From assembly GCA_022615475.1 (NCBI GenBank), contig JAKEGQ010000086.1, positions 1-17,431 on the forward strand: a stretch of DNA of 17,431 bases, written 5' to 3'. The position numbers were made by a program, and so were the translations under genes. Of this stretch, positions 8,068 through 14,183 are shown piece by piece (positions within the stretch are counted from its first letter, which is position 1; each line of letters begins with the position of its first letter). The notes under the pieces were generated by a model. That model was not told the DNA's origin, did no database searches, and saw nothing but the letters and a program-made list of their open reading frames with translations. Origin of the DNA: Candidatus Methylomirabilota bacterium. Lineage in GTDB: Bacteria; Methylomirabilota; Methylomirabilia; Methylomirabilales; CSP1-5.

Positions 8068-8096
8068 ATTGTCGCCGATTGAAGTGGCGGGTGCAA
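8068..8096 (-). promoter_or_regulatory. Candidate promoter and AT-rich operator for the metal ATPase
   Basis: Minus-strand -35-like TTGCAC (8096-8091), 17-nt spacer and -10-like GACAAT (8073-8068), each matching four of six consensus bases. The -10 lies in an AT-rich patch with ATTGTC repeated at 8055-8060 and 8068-8073 on the plus strand and a CAATTATTG palindrome at 8063-8071. That is a plausible binding site for a metal-responsive repressor. Both promoter and operator are predictions. Confidence 0.3.
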
Positions 8097-8207
8097 GGCC
8101 CCTGACCCCTCCCTACTCGCGCCGCCGGTCCCCATACCATAGCATGATTCGGGCCGGATCGCCCCTCTCCATGCAAGATCAAGACCGCCCTCCCTCCACG
8201 GATTCGG

Positions 8208-8237
8208 TTGACCCCGGATGGCCTCCGGGCATATAGT
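8208..8237 (+). promoter_or_regulatory. Predicted promoter of the haem operon with a dyad in its spacer
   Basis: -35 TTGACC (8208-8213), 18-nt spacer, -10 TATAGT (8232-8237), about 44 nt before the chdC start. The spacer region holds CCCGGATGGCCTCCGGG (8213-8229): perfect 6-bp arms around TGGCC. A dyad between -35 and -10 is a typical place for a repressor or a MerR-type activator. Promoter match is good; regulator is unknown. Confidence 0.45.
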
Positions 8238-8280
8238 ACGATGCAAGTTTCTGTCACCCCCTGAGGAGGGAGACGACGAA

Positions 8281-8946
8281 ATGAGCGAGATACAGGTGCA
8301 TGGGTTTCTCTATTTCCGGGTTCCCCAAGGGCTGCGCACACCCGAGATGAGGGAGCAGGTCCGGCGTGCGACGGAAGAAGCCCAGAAATTCCCAGGAATC
8401 GTGGCGCTGTACCCCTACAGCCTTGTGGGGCTCCGCGCCTCGGCGGACCTGGGATTCTGGCTGGCGGCGGATGAGATCGAAGCCTATCAATGGGTGGGCG
8501 GCCGCTTTCTCCAGACGAACCTGGAGCTGACCGCGAGCCTCTGGGGGTACGTGCGCCCCTCGCAGTACACCGGCCAGAGCGGCATTAGCGTCAAGGTACC
8601 AGGGGAACGGAAACGGTATCTGGTGGTCTACCCGTTCATCAAGACCCACGACTGGTACCAGCTCTCTGCCGATGACCGGCGGGCCATGATGAAGGATCAC
8701 GCGCGGGTGGGGCACGCCTTCAAAGAGATCGACCAGGTGCTGGTCTACTCCACCGGGATTGCCGACTGGGAGTTCGTGGTGGGATACGAAACGGATGACC
8801 TCAAGCGCTTTTCCGAGCTGGTCACCGCGCTCCGGAGCACGGCGGGGCGACTGTACACCCGCCGCGACACCCCGATCTTCACCGGGCGGTATCGATCGCT
8901 CCAGGACGTGCTCCGTGAAGTCTTCGGCGAGGGAGATTTCCAGTGA
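8281..8946 (+). CDS. chdC: Coproheme decarboxylase (HemQ/ChdC), chlorite dismutase superfamily
   Basis: Final enzyme of the coproporphyrin-dependent haem pathway: H2O2-dependent decarboxylation of coproheme III to haem b. 221 residues, compact for the family. The proximal haem ligand is H140 (KDHARVG). The reactive tyrosine corresponds to Y117 in YPFIK, equivalent to Listeria Y147. The distal position appears to be Q152, using a one-residue gap in the preceding loop. Gln there is the HemQ state, whereas true chlorite dismutases have Arg. The STGIADWEF block (157-165) is the superfamily's conserved turn. Start at the ATG 8281 is fixed by GAGGAGGGAG at 8263-8272; an upstream in-frame ATG at 8218 overlaps the promoter and is rejected. 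First gene of a cluster with hemE and hemH, which supports the haem role strongly. Confidence 0.88.
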   Translation: MSEIQVHGFLYFRVPQGLRTPEMREQVRRATEEAQKFPGIVALYPYSLVGLRASADLGFWLAADEIEAYQWVGGRFLQTNLELTASLWGYVRPSQYTGQSGISVKVPGERKRYLVVYPFIKTHDWYQLSADDRRAMMKDHARVGHAFKEIDQVLVYSTGIADWEFVVGYETDDLKRFSELVTALRSTAGRLYTRRDTPIFTGRYRSLQDVLREVFGEGDFQ

Positions 8947-8982
8947 AGGGCCGCCCCATACCCGCTGATCCCGTGCGCGCCG

Positions 8983-9474
8983 ATGTCCCGGGACCCCACG
9001 CAGCTTCGTGAGGTCTGTTTCTCCCTCCTCGAGGAGAACCGGATCATGACCCTCGCAACCTGGGGACCAGACGGTCCCTGGGCCACCCCCGTCATTTACG
9101 CCTGGGAACCCACCTCGCCGGGGGTCTCCCTCTATTTCATGTCCCGTCTCTCCACCCGCCACGCGCAGAACATATCGGCCCGACCCCGAGTGGCTGCGGC
9201 CATCCATCCCAACGAAACCCGACCCCTTCGGGGTCTCCAGATCGAGGGGACGGTGGCGCTCTTGCGGGAGACAGAGGCGCTCCGGGCCATCCGGATCTAC
9301 CTCCGCCGGTTCCCCAAGGCCCGGAGACGTTTTTCCATTCGGGCCGTGGTTCAGGAAAGCCTCGATCTCCGCTGCTTTCGGTTCCTGGTGGAGCGTGTCT
9401 TTGTCCTTTCCGAGGAACACTTCGGATGGGGAAATCGGATCATCCTCGAACTCGCCTCCCAACCCGAGACGTAG
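8983..9474 (+). CDS. YhbP-like pyridoxamine-phosphate-oxidase-fold protein
   Basis: Predicted split-barrel, FMN-binding-type protein of 163 residues. The N-terminal strand pair MTLATWGPDGPWATPVIYA (about 22-40), STRHAQNI (57-64) and a C-terminal FGWGNRIIL resemble the E. coli YhbP/UPF0306 family as I recall it. Members have no firmly established reaction; related split-barrel proteins reduce or degrade flavin-, F420- or haem-linked substrates. It lies 36 nt after chdC and 45 nt before the membrane protein gene, so it is probably in the haem operon and could act on haem or its precursors. The ATG at 8983 has no clear ribosome site, so its expression may rely on read-through or coupling. Fold call is moderately secure; haem role is only contextual. 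Confidence 0.75.
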   Translation: MSRDPTQLREVCFSLLEENRIMTLATWGPDGPWATPVIYAWEPTSPGVSLYFMSRLSTRHAQNISARPRVAAAIHPNETRPLRGLQIEGTVALLRETEALRAIRIYLRRFPKARRRFSIRAVVQESLDLRCFRFLVERVFVLSEEHFGWGNRIILELASQPET

Positions 9475-9519
9475 GTCCGCCACCCGTGCAGGCGAGACCC
9501 ACCCCTGTTGGAGCGAGTC

Positions 9520-9924
9520 ATGATCTATCCCAGCATGCTGTTCCTGCACCTCCTGTCGGCGGTCGTGTGGATCGGGGGAAACGTCCTCTTTTTCGCCGTG
9601 GCCCCGCGACTCCGGACGACTCCCCCCGCCATGCGCGAGCTCGGCAGAACGTTCCGGGTCCTCTCCTGGTTCGCCTTCGCCCTGCTGCTCGCAACGGGGG
9701 CGTATTTGGTGCAACGCGGATGGGACTGGCGTGGATGGCCCCTGTCACTGAAGCTCACGCTTGTGGGCATCGCCCTTGTGCTCAAAATCCTCCATGACTT
9801 CTGGATTGCGCCCACCGCCGCTCGCCGAAAGGGAGGCTACTTCACGGCCGCGCTCCGGATCGGACGGACGAACCTGATCCTGGGCATTGTGATTCTGTAT
9901 CTGTCGGTCCGGATGCGCGGGTGA
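9520..9924 (+). CDS. Small four-helix CopD/HemJ-like membrane protein
   Basis: 134 residues with four predicted membrane helices (about 5-27, 46-65, 76-95 and 116-131). Helix 1 carries H10 and the VVWIGG segment found in CopD-domain and HemJ-like proteins. Helix 3 reads LKLTLVGIALVLKILHDF, with K78, K89 and H92. A Trp followed by a Lys-Leu helix ending in His is reminiscent of HemJ, the haem-binding protoporphyrinogen oxidase. It could therefore be the oxidase that turns coproporphyrinogen III into coproporphyrin III between HemE and HemH. A generic CopD-type or DUF membrane protein is the alternative. Start at ATG 9520 follows GGAG at a proper distance; a TTG at 9508 is rejected. It ends 6 nt before hemE, which argues for tight co-expression. 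Confidence 0.8.
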   Translation: MIYPSMLFLHLLSAVVWIGGNVLFFAVAPRLRTTPPAMRELGRTFRVLSWFAFALLLATGAYLVQRGWDWRGWPLSLKLTLVGIALVLKILHDFWIAPTAARRKGGYFTAALRIGRTNLILGIVILYLSVRMRG

Positions 9925-9930
9925 AGCGAC

Positions 9931-10959
9931 ATGGTGGGAAACATGCGTGAGCGGATTCTCAACGCAGCCTGCCGAAAGCCTGTAGACACGACGCCGATCT
10001 GGATCATGCGTCAGGCGGGCCGGTACCTCCCGGAGTACCGACAGCTTCGGGAAAGACACTCGATGGAGGAGATCTGCCGGGCCCCGGAGCTCACGGTCGA
10101 GGCCACGCTCCAGCCGCTCCGCCGCTTCGATCTCGATGCCGCCATCTTGTTCTCGGATCTCCTGGTCCCCCTCTGGGGGATGGGGGTGTCCTTTGATCTG
10201 GTCGAGGGGAGAGGCCCCGTGTTGCAACAGGCCCTCACACCACCCGAGCTGGCCGCGCTGCCGCCCCTGGATCTCGGCGGGGTGGAGTTCACCTTTCAGG
10301 CCATTCGTCTCCTCCGCCGCGAGCTGGATCGTCCGCTCATCGGCTTTACCGGCGGACCTTTCACCTTCGCCTCCTATCTGATCGAGGGCAAGCCCTCGCG
10401 CGACTATCCCCGGACGCGCGCTTTCCTTCACGCCTATCCTCGGGAGTGGGAGAGTTTGATGAAACGACTCGCCGATAATCTCGCCCTGTACCTCAAGGGG
10501 CAGATCGAGGCGGGGGTCCAGATGGTCCAGATCTTCGATTCCTGGGTGGGTGTCCTTTCGGCGCAGGACTTCCGCGAACGGGTCAAGCCCTATCTGAACG
10601 CGCAGCTCGAGCAGGTCGGTAATGGGGTCCCTCGGATCTACTTCAGCACGGCGAGCGCTCACCTCTTCCCCGAGTTCGTCACGTTACCCGTGGAGGTGAT
10701 GGGGGTGGACTGGCGGATTTCCCTGACTCAGGCGAAGAGCATCTTCGACAACACATACGTCCTTCAGGGGAACCTCGACCCGAGCCTGCTCCTCGGCCAA
10801 GAAGAGGACCTGCTGGCGAAGGCCTCGACGATCGTGAGTGAAGGGCGGATGCTCGTCGGCCACATCTTCAACCTCGGCCATGGTATCCTTCCCGCCACCC
10901 CGCCAGAGCGAGTCGCGCGCCTGGTGGATTGGGTCCACGCCCAAGGAGCCAGAGGATGA
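9931..10959 (+). CDS. hemE: Uroporphyrinogen III decarboxylase
   Basis: Removes four acetate carboxyls from uroporphyrinogen III to give coproporphyrinogen III, in the cytoplasm. 342 residues, normal length. The first signature PIWIMRQAGRYLPEYR covers residues 22-37 (R27, R31 at the active site). The catalytic Asp is D76 in ILFSDLL. The second signature is IGFTGGPFTFASYLIEG at about 137-153 (Y149), and NLGHGILP carries H317. The ATG at 9931 lies 6 nt after the preceding stop. A second ATG at 9943 with GTGGGAAA before it could also be used and costs only four residues. Its stop overlaps the hemH start (ATGA at 10956-10959), implying translational coupling. Very secure call. Confidence 0.97.
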   Translation: MVGNMRERILNAACRKPVDTTPIWIMRQAGRYLPEYRQLRERHSMEEICRAPELTVEATLQPLRRFDLDAAILFSDLLVPLWGMGVSFDLVEGRGPVLQQALTPPELAALPPLDLGGVEFTFQAIRLLRRELDRPLIGFTGGPFTFASYLIEGKPSRDYPRTRAFLHAYPREWESLMKRLADNLALYLKGQIEAGVQMVQIFDSWVGVLSAQDFRERVKPYLNAQLEQVGNGVPRIYFSTASAHLFPEFVTLPVEVMGVDWRISLTQAKSIFDNTYVLQGNLDPSLLLGQEEDLLAKASTIVSEGRMLVGHIFNLGHGILPATPPERVARLVDWVHAQGARG

Positions 10960-11873
10960 TCGGGGTGCTGCTCATGGCCTACGGGACGCCGAGGAGCCTG
11001 GACGAGGTGGAGGCGTACTTCACCCATATCCGCCGGGGACGGAAGCCAACCGAAGATGAGGTCGGGGAGCTCACCGAACGCTACCAGGCCATCGGGGGAG
11101 TGTCGCCGCTCACTCAGATCACGGAGTCTCAGGCCAAGGCGCTTCAGGACGCTCTTGATCGAAGGGCGCCGGGGCGCTTCCAGGTCTCTCTCGCCATGAA
11201 ACACTCCCCGCCCTTCATCGCCGAGGTCGTCGCGGGGATGGCCCGGGACGGCGTTCGCGAGATGGTGGCCCTGGTCCTGGCTCCCCATGAATCGAAAATG
11301 ATCATCGACGATTACCTGCGGTACGCGCGAGAGGTCCTCGAGGCGCACCCGGAGGTGAAGGTGCACGTCATCCGGAGCTGGCATCTGAATCCACACTACC
11401 TCGCGGCCCTCGAAAAGAGGATTCAGCGAGAGCTGGCTGCCTTCCCCCGCCCAGGGGCCGACCAGACCGTGGTGCTCTTCACGGCCCACAGCCTCCCCGA
11501 GGGAATTCTCGCCAGGCAAGATCCCTATCCCACGCGCCTCGAGGAGACGGCCCGAGCCTTGGCCGAACGCCTGGCCCTCTCCCACTGGCGCCGAGCGTAC
11601 CAGAGCGCCGGAAAGACCCCGTTTCCCTGGCTGGGGCCGGATCTCCTCGATGTGCTCGAGGACCTCAAGGGGGAAGGGCGTTGGCAGGTGCTGGTGGTTC
11701 CCATCGGCTTCGTGGCCGATCACCTGGAAATCCTCTACGATATCGACATCGAGGCCCAGGCGAAAGCCCGAGGGCTCGGCCTCACCCTCCGCCGGACCGA
11801 GTCACTAAACATCGATCCCGAGTTTCTCGAGGGGCTGGCCGAGGAGGTGTTCCAGGGGAGTCGTGCGGCTTGA
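10956..11873 (+). CDS. hemH: Ferrochelatase, Firmicutes-like coproporphyrin III type
   Basis: Inserts Fe2+ into the porphyrin; with ChdC in the operon the likely substrate is coproporphyrin III (CpfC activity). 305 residues, the short soluble form without C-terminal membrane helix or [2Fe-2S] extension. Conserved blocks: VLLMAYGTP (4-12), THIRRGRKP (23-31), FTAHSLPE with catalytic H178, QSAGKTPFPWLGPD (216-229) and GFVADHLEILYD with E258. These match Bacillus subtilis HemH/CpfC closely, as I recall it (H183 and E264 there). The ATG overlaps the hemE stop by ATGA. A TTG nine codons earlier, inside hemE, is not a credible start. Coproporphyrin specificity is inferred from relatives and neighbours. 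Confidence 0.95.
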   Translation: MIGVLLMAYGTPRSLDEVEAYFTHIRRGRKPTEDEVGELTERYQAIGGVSPLTQITESQAKALQDALDRRAPGRFQVSLAMKHSPPFIAEVVAGMARDGVREMVALVLAPHESKMIIDDYLRYAREVLEAHPEVKVHVIRSWHLNPHYLAALEKRIQRELAAFPRPGADQTVVLFTAHSLPEGILARQDPYPTRLEETARALAERLALSHWRRAYQSAGKTPFPWLGPDLLDVLEDLKGEGRWQVLVVPIGFVADHLEILYDIDIEAQAKARGLGLTLRRTESLNIDPEFLEGLAEEVFQGSRAA

Positions 11874-11914
11874 CTGTGTTCCGGGGCGACAAGGAGGCTG
11901 AAAGGAGGAGGGCG

Positions 11915-12208
11915 ATGCCAAGATACGTCAGTCTAATCAATTGGACCGATCAGGGGATCCGAAAAATAAAGGAGACGACCAAGCGGGCCAAGGTGTTCCA
12001 GCAGCTGGCCCAGAAGACGCAGGTGAAGGTCAGGGAGATCCATTGGACCATGGGGCGTTACGATGTGGTGGTCGTCATGGAGGCCCCGGACGACCTCGCC
12101 ATCAGCCGCTTGATGTTAGCCGCGGGTTCCCTAGGAAACGTCAAGACCGAGACCCTCAGGGCCTATTCCGCCAAAGAGATGGCCGAAATCCTCAAGGGGC
12201 TCCCGTAG
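11915..12208 (+). CDS. GYD-domain small protein
   Basis: 97-residue soluble protein of the GYD domain family, a ferredoxin-like alpha/beta-barrel fold named for a Gly-Tyr-Asp motif. Here the motif is GRYDVVVVMEAPDD at about 48-61. The opening strand YVSLINWTDQGIR and the later KTETLRAYSAKEM fit the family. No member that I know of has an established reaction; ligand binding is possible. AAAGGAGGAGGGCG directly before the ATG is the best ribosome site in this operon, so the protein may be abundant. It follows hemH by 41 nt and probably ends the haem operon. Its stop is followed in the same frame by the remnant of an unrelated hydrolase gene. Confidence 0.85.
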   Translation: MPRYVSLINWTDQGIRKIKETTKRAKVFQQLAQKTQVKVREIHWTMGRYDVVVVMEAPDDLAISRLMLAAGSLGNVKTETLRAYSAKEMAEILKGLP

Positions 12209-12220
12209 GGCGAGCGAGGG

Positions 12221-12370
12221 GTCATCACGGCCCAAGACGACCCTTGCGTCCCGTACCGGCACGGCGGGCATTGCGGATTTGTGCAGCGCCCGCACGCTCC
12301 TGAAGACCTCTTCTGGGCAGAGAACAGGCTCGTCGATTTTATCACGGCCCACCAGGCTCGCCGCTGGTAA
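12221..12370 (+). pseudogene. Decayed C-terminal fragment of a YheT-like alpha/beta hydrolase
   Basis: An open frame of 49 codons without a start codon or ribosome site, in frame with the GYD gene but after its TAG stop. It reads like the end of a YheT-type hydrolase: ITAQDDP (catalytic Asp region), RHGGHCGF (catalytic His region) and FWAENRLVDFI (C-terminal helix), ending at TAA 12368-12370. In intact relatives, as I recall them, some 20 or more residues separate the Asp and His motifs. Here only four residues do, so an internal deletion has occurred in addition to loss of the N-terminal two thirds. It is best read as a gene remnant. The reverse-strand frame over this interval has no recognisable content. 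Confidence 0.6.
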
Positions 12371-12373
12371 AGC

Positions 12374-12409
12374 ATGACGCATATCATGGTTCGATCTGAC
12401 TTGCGTCAT
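12374..12409. promoter_or_regulatory. Inverted repeat upstream of the Rrf2 gene
   Basis: Perfect 8-bp arms ATGACGCA (12374-12381) and TGCGTCAT (12402-12409) separated by 20 bp, about 28 bp centre to centre. It starts four bases after the hydrolase remnant and lies 66 bp before the rrf2 ATG. The spacing is about three helical turns, suited to a dimeric regulator. No T-run follows, so terminator function is unlikely. Confidence 0.35.
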
Positions 12410-12470
12410 TGCGCGAGAATCCCGCCCGCCTTATCTTCAGAGTCAAGAGAGCCGAAAGGTCTGTTGAGGC

Positions 12471-12486
12471 CTGAAATGCATCTCAG
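12471..12486. promoter_or_regulatory. 16-bp dyad over the rrf2 start codon (putative operator)
   Basis: CTGAAATGCATCTCAG pairs with its own complement at seven of eight positions; only positions 5 and 12 fail. The rrf2 ATG occupies 12476-12478, inside the dyad. The ATGCAT centre resembles a half-site of the known NsrR consensus. It could be an autoregulatory operator for the rrf2-nirK-oxidase operon. The dyad is seen; its function is inferred. Confidence 0.4.
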
Positions 12487-13000
12487 CCGCGAGAGCGAAT
12501 ACGGACTGAAGGCTATGATCTACTTGGCGCAGCAGCCGCCGGCAAAGGTCCTGACGCTTCACCAGATCGCCGAGGCGAAGGATCTACCGGTCGGCTTCCT
12601 GGCCAAGACCCTTCAGAAGCTTGCGCGCCGCGGACTGCTCCAATCTTTCCGCGGCCGTCAGCGCGGGTATTGCCTGGCCCGCGAGGCCTCACAGATCCGC
12701 CTCCGGGAGGTGCTGGAGGCAATCGAGGGCGCAGATCTCACCGAACGCTGTATCTTCTGGGGGCGCCGATGCGGCGAGACGAACCCCTGTGTACTCCACC
12801 GCGGCTGGCGAGAGGTCAAGCCCCACCTCACGGAGTTTCTCGAGACCGTCACCCTCGGGGAACTGGCCAAGAACCGCACCTCCGCCTACGAACCCGGAGA
12901 ACAGATCCCTGAGACCCTGCCGGCCGAGGAGCCGCTCGTCCGGGATCGGTACCGGTTGATCCCTGGCAACGTCGACAAACGACGGAAGGAGAGCCCATGA
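12476..13000 (+). CDS. Rrf2 family [Fe-S] transcriptional regulator
   Basis: Likely redox- or NO-sensing regulator of the nirK/oxidase operon. 174 residues. An N-terminal winged helix-turn-helix covers about 1-80 (SRESEYGLKAMIYLA, then TLHQIAEAKDLPVGFLAKTLQKL). Three Cys at 92, 99 and 105 (C-x6-C-x5-C) correspond to the cluster-binding cysteines of IscR and NsrR, though the first gap is one residue longer than in IscR. About 40 extra residues follow the domain. Start ATG 12476 fits the family's usual MxLxxxxxYGL opening and has GAGG upstream; the 34 codons before it in frame cover repeats and are rejected. Its stop overlaps the nirK ATG by ATGA. An NsrR-like function is attractive but an IscR/RsrR-like sensor is possible. 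Confidence 0.88.
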   Translation: MHLSRESEYGLKAMIYLAQQPPAKVLTLHQIAEAKDLPVGFLAKTLQKLARRGLLQSFRGRQRGYCLAREASQIRLREVLEAIEGADLTERCIFWGRRCGETNPCVLHRGWREVKPHLTEFLETVTLGELAKNRTSAYEPGEQIPETLPAEEPLVRDRYRLIPGNVDKRRKESP

Positions 13001-14049
13001 AAAAAATGAAAAAAGAGATGCTATGGGGTTTCGCAGTGGCGCTGGCGCTGAGTGGCGGAATCGCGATATTTCTCGCGAACCCGATAGGCAAGACGACTGA
13101 GGCATTGCCAAGAATCACCGCGCAACTTTTCCCTCCTCCCCAGGTTCCGCCACCCATCACCCGGCGGGAGCCGGCTACGGTCGTCGTCCAACTCGAGTCC
13201 TTCGAGAAGCGGGGACGGCTGGCTGATGGGGTCGAGTATGAATTTTGGACCTTCGGGGAGGGAGTGCCCGGTCCCCTCATTCGAGTCCGCGAGGGAGACA
13301 CGGTGGAGATCCGCTATAAGAACCATAAGAGCAGTAAGTTTCCCCATTCGATCGACTTGCACTCCGTCACCGGTCCTGGAGGGGGGGCCAAGTTCACCCA
13401 GACAGCTCCGGGTCAGGAGACGGCCTTCACCTGGAAGGCCCTGAACCCGGGCCTCTACGTTTACCACTGTGCCACGCCCATGGTTTCCCACCACATCGCC
13501 AATGGAATGTATGGGATGATCCTCGTGGAACCCAAGGAGGGCCTGCCGCGGGTCGACAAGGAATACTACGTGGTGCAGGGCGAATTTTACACCGCAGGGC
13601 GCTTGGGGGAGCAGGGGCTCCAAGCCTTCTCCTTCGAGAAGATGTTCCGGGAGCAGCCCGAGTACGTGGTCTTCAATGGATCGACCGGATCGCTCAGAGG
13701 CACGCACGCGTTAAAGGCCCGTGTTGGCGAAACCGTCCGCATCTTCTTCGGAGTCGGCGGACCCAATACCACCTCCAGCTTCCACGTGATCGGAGAAATC
13801 TTTGACCGGGTGCATCCGGAGGCGGCGAGCGAGCCCCTGCGTAACGTCCAGACCACCCTCGTGCCGGCCGGGGGCGCCACCATGGTGGAGTTCCAGGTGA
13901 ACGTGCCGGGGACCTTCGTCCTCGTCGATCACAGCTTGACTCGTGTCGAGAAAGGTGCGATAGGTGAGCTCATCGTGGAGGGACCGGAGGCGCCAGAGAT
14001 CTTTCGTCCGGAGCGGGTCGGTCTCACAGGCGGCGCGGGCGCCCACTAA
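12997..14049 (+). CDS. nirK: Copper-containing nitrite reductase, AniA-like (class II)
   Basis: Reduces nitrite to nitric oxide outside the cytoplasmic membrane. 350 residues: a Lys-rich start and hydrophobic helix (8-27) as signal or anchor, a Pro-rich linker (about 45-56), then two cupredoxin domains. Type 1 copper ligands: H117, C158, H166 and M171. Type 2 copper ligands: H122, H157 and H312. Catalytic D120 and H263 are both present. The short Cys-to-His loop (CATPMVSHHIANGM) and the C-terminal half resemble Neisseria AniA closely. The residue before ligand H166 is another His (H165), where AniA has Met and Alcaligenes NirK has Trp. ATG overlaps the rrf2 stop and follows AAGGAGAG. The oxidase genes follow after 26 nt. 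Enzyme call is very secure. Confidence 0.96.
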   Translation: MKKMKKEMLWGFAVALALSGGIAIFLANPIGKTTEALPRITAQLFPPPQVPPPITRREPATVVVQLESFEKRGRLADGVEYEFWTFGEGVPGPLIRVREGDTVEIRYKNHKSSKFPHSIDLHSVTGPGGGAKFTQTAPGQETAFTWKALNPGLYVYHCATPMVSHHIANGMYGMILVEPKEGLPRVDKEYYVVQGEFYTAGRLGEQGLQAFSFEKMFREQPEYVVFNGSTGSLRGTHALKARVGETVRIFFGVGGPNTTSSFHVIGEIFDRVHPEAASEPLRNVQTTLVPAGGATMVEFQVNVPGTFVLVDHSLTRVEKGAIGELIVEGPEAPEIFRPERVGLTGGAGAH

Positions 14050-14075
14050 TTAGACGGGCATTGCCGAGGAACATC

Positions 14076-14177
14076 GTGGATGAACATCAACATCCCAAAG
14101 GCGCGCTGGTCTTCATGATCATGTATCTGCTGATCCTGATGGGGCTTTGGCTCAACGTCTACTTGCGGCTCTGGTAA
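14076..14177 (+). CDS. cbaD: ba3-type oxidase small subunit IIa (CbaD-like)
   Basis: Single-helix membrane subunit of 33 residues that packs against subunits I and II in ba3-type oxidases. After a short polar start with HPKGAL, residues 10-32 are one hydrophobic helix (ALVFMIMYLLILMGLWLNVY). Thermus subunit IIa has the same length and a similar KGAL entry into its helix. The start is GTG at 14076, with GAGGA five nt upstream (14066-14070); the ATG one base out of frame gives only a short peptide. It sits between nirK (26 nt) and the CuA subunit gene (6 nt), the position expected for this subunit. No catalytic residues exist in this small protein, so identity rests on length, helix and context. 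Confidence 0.8.
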   Translation: MDEHQHPKGALVFMIMYLLILMGLWLNVYLRLW

Positions 14178-14183
14178 GACCCC

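Noticed and set aside
8281..8946. Chlorite dismutase activity for the first haem-operon gene
   Set aside because: The distal residue appears to be Gln (Q152), not the Arg of chlorite dismutases, and the neighbours are hemE and hemH. The alignment needs a one-residue gap, so a structure-based alignment would settle it.
8254..9714. 486-codon minus-strand frame over chdC and the YhbP-like gene
   Set aside because: Low-complexity composition and no recognisable motif; it spans two convincing plus-strand genes and their gap.
12131..12409. 92-codon minus-strand frame after the GYD gene
   Set aside because: No ribosome site or family resemblance; the plus strand in the same interval carries the GYD C-terminus and the hydrolase motifs.
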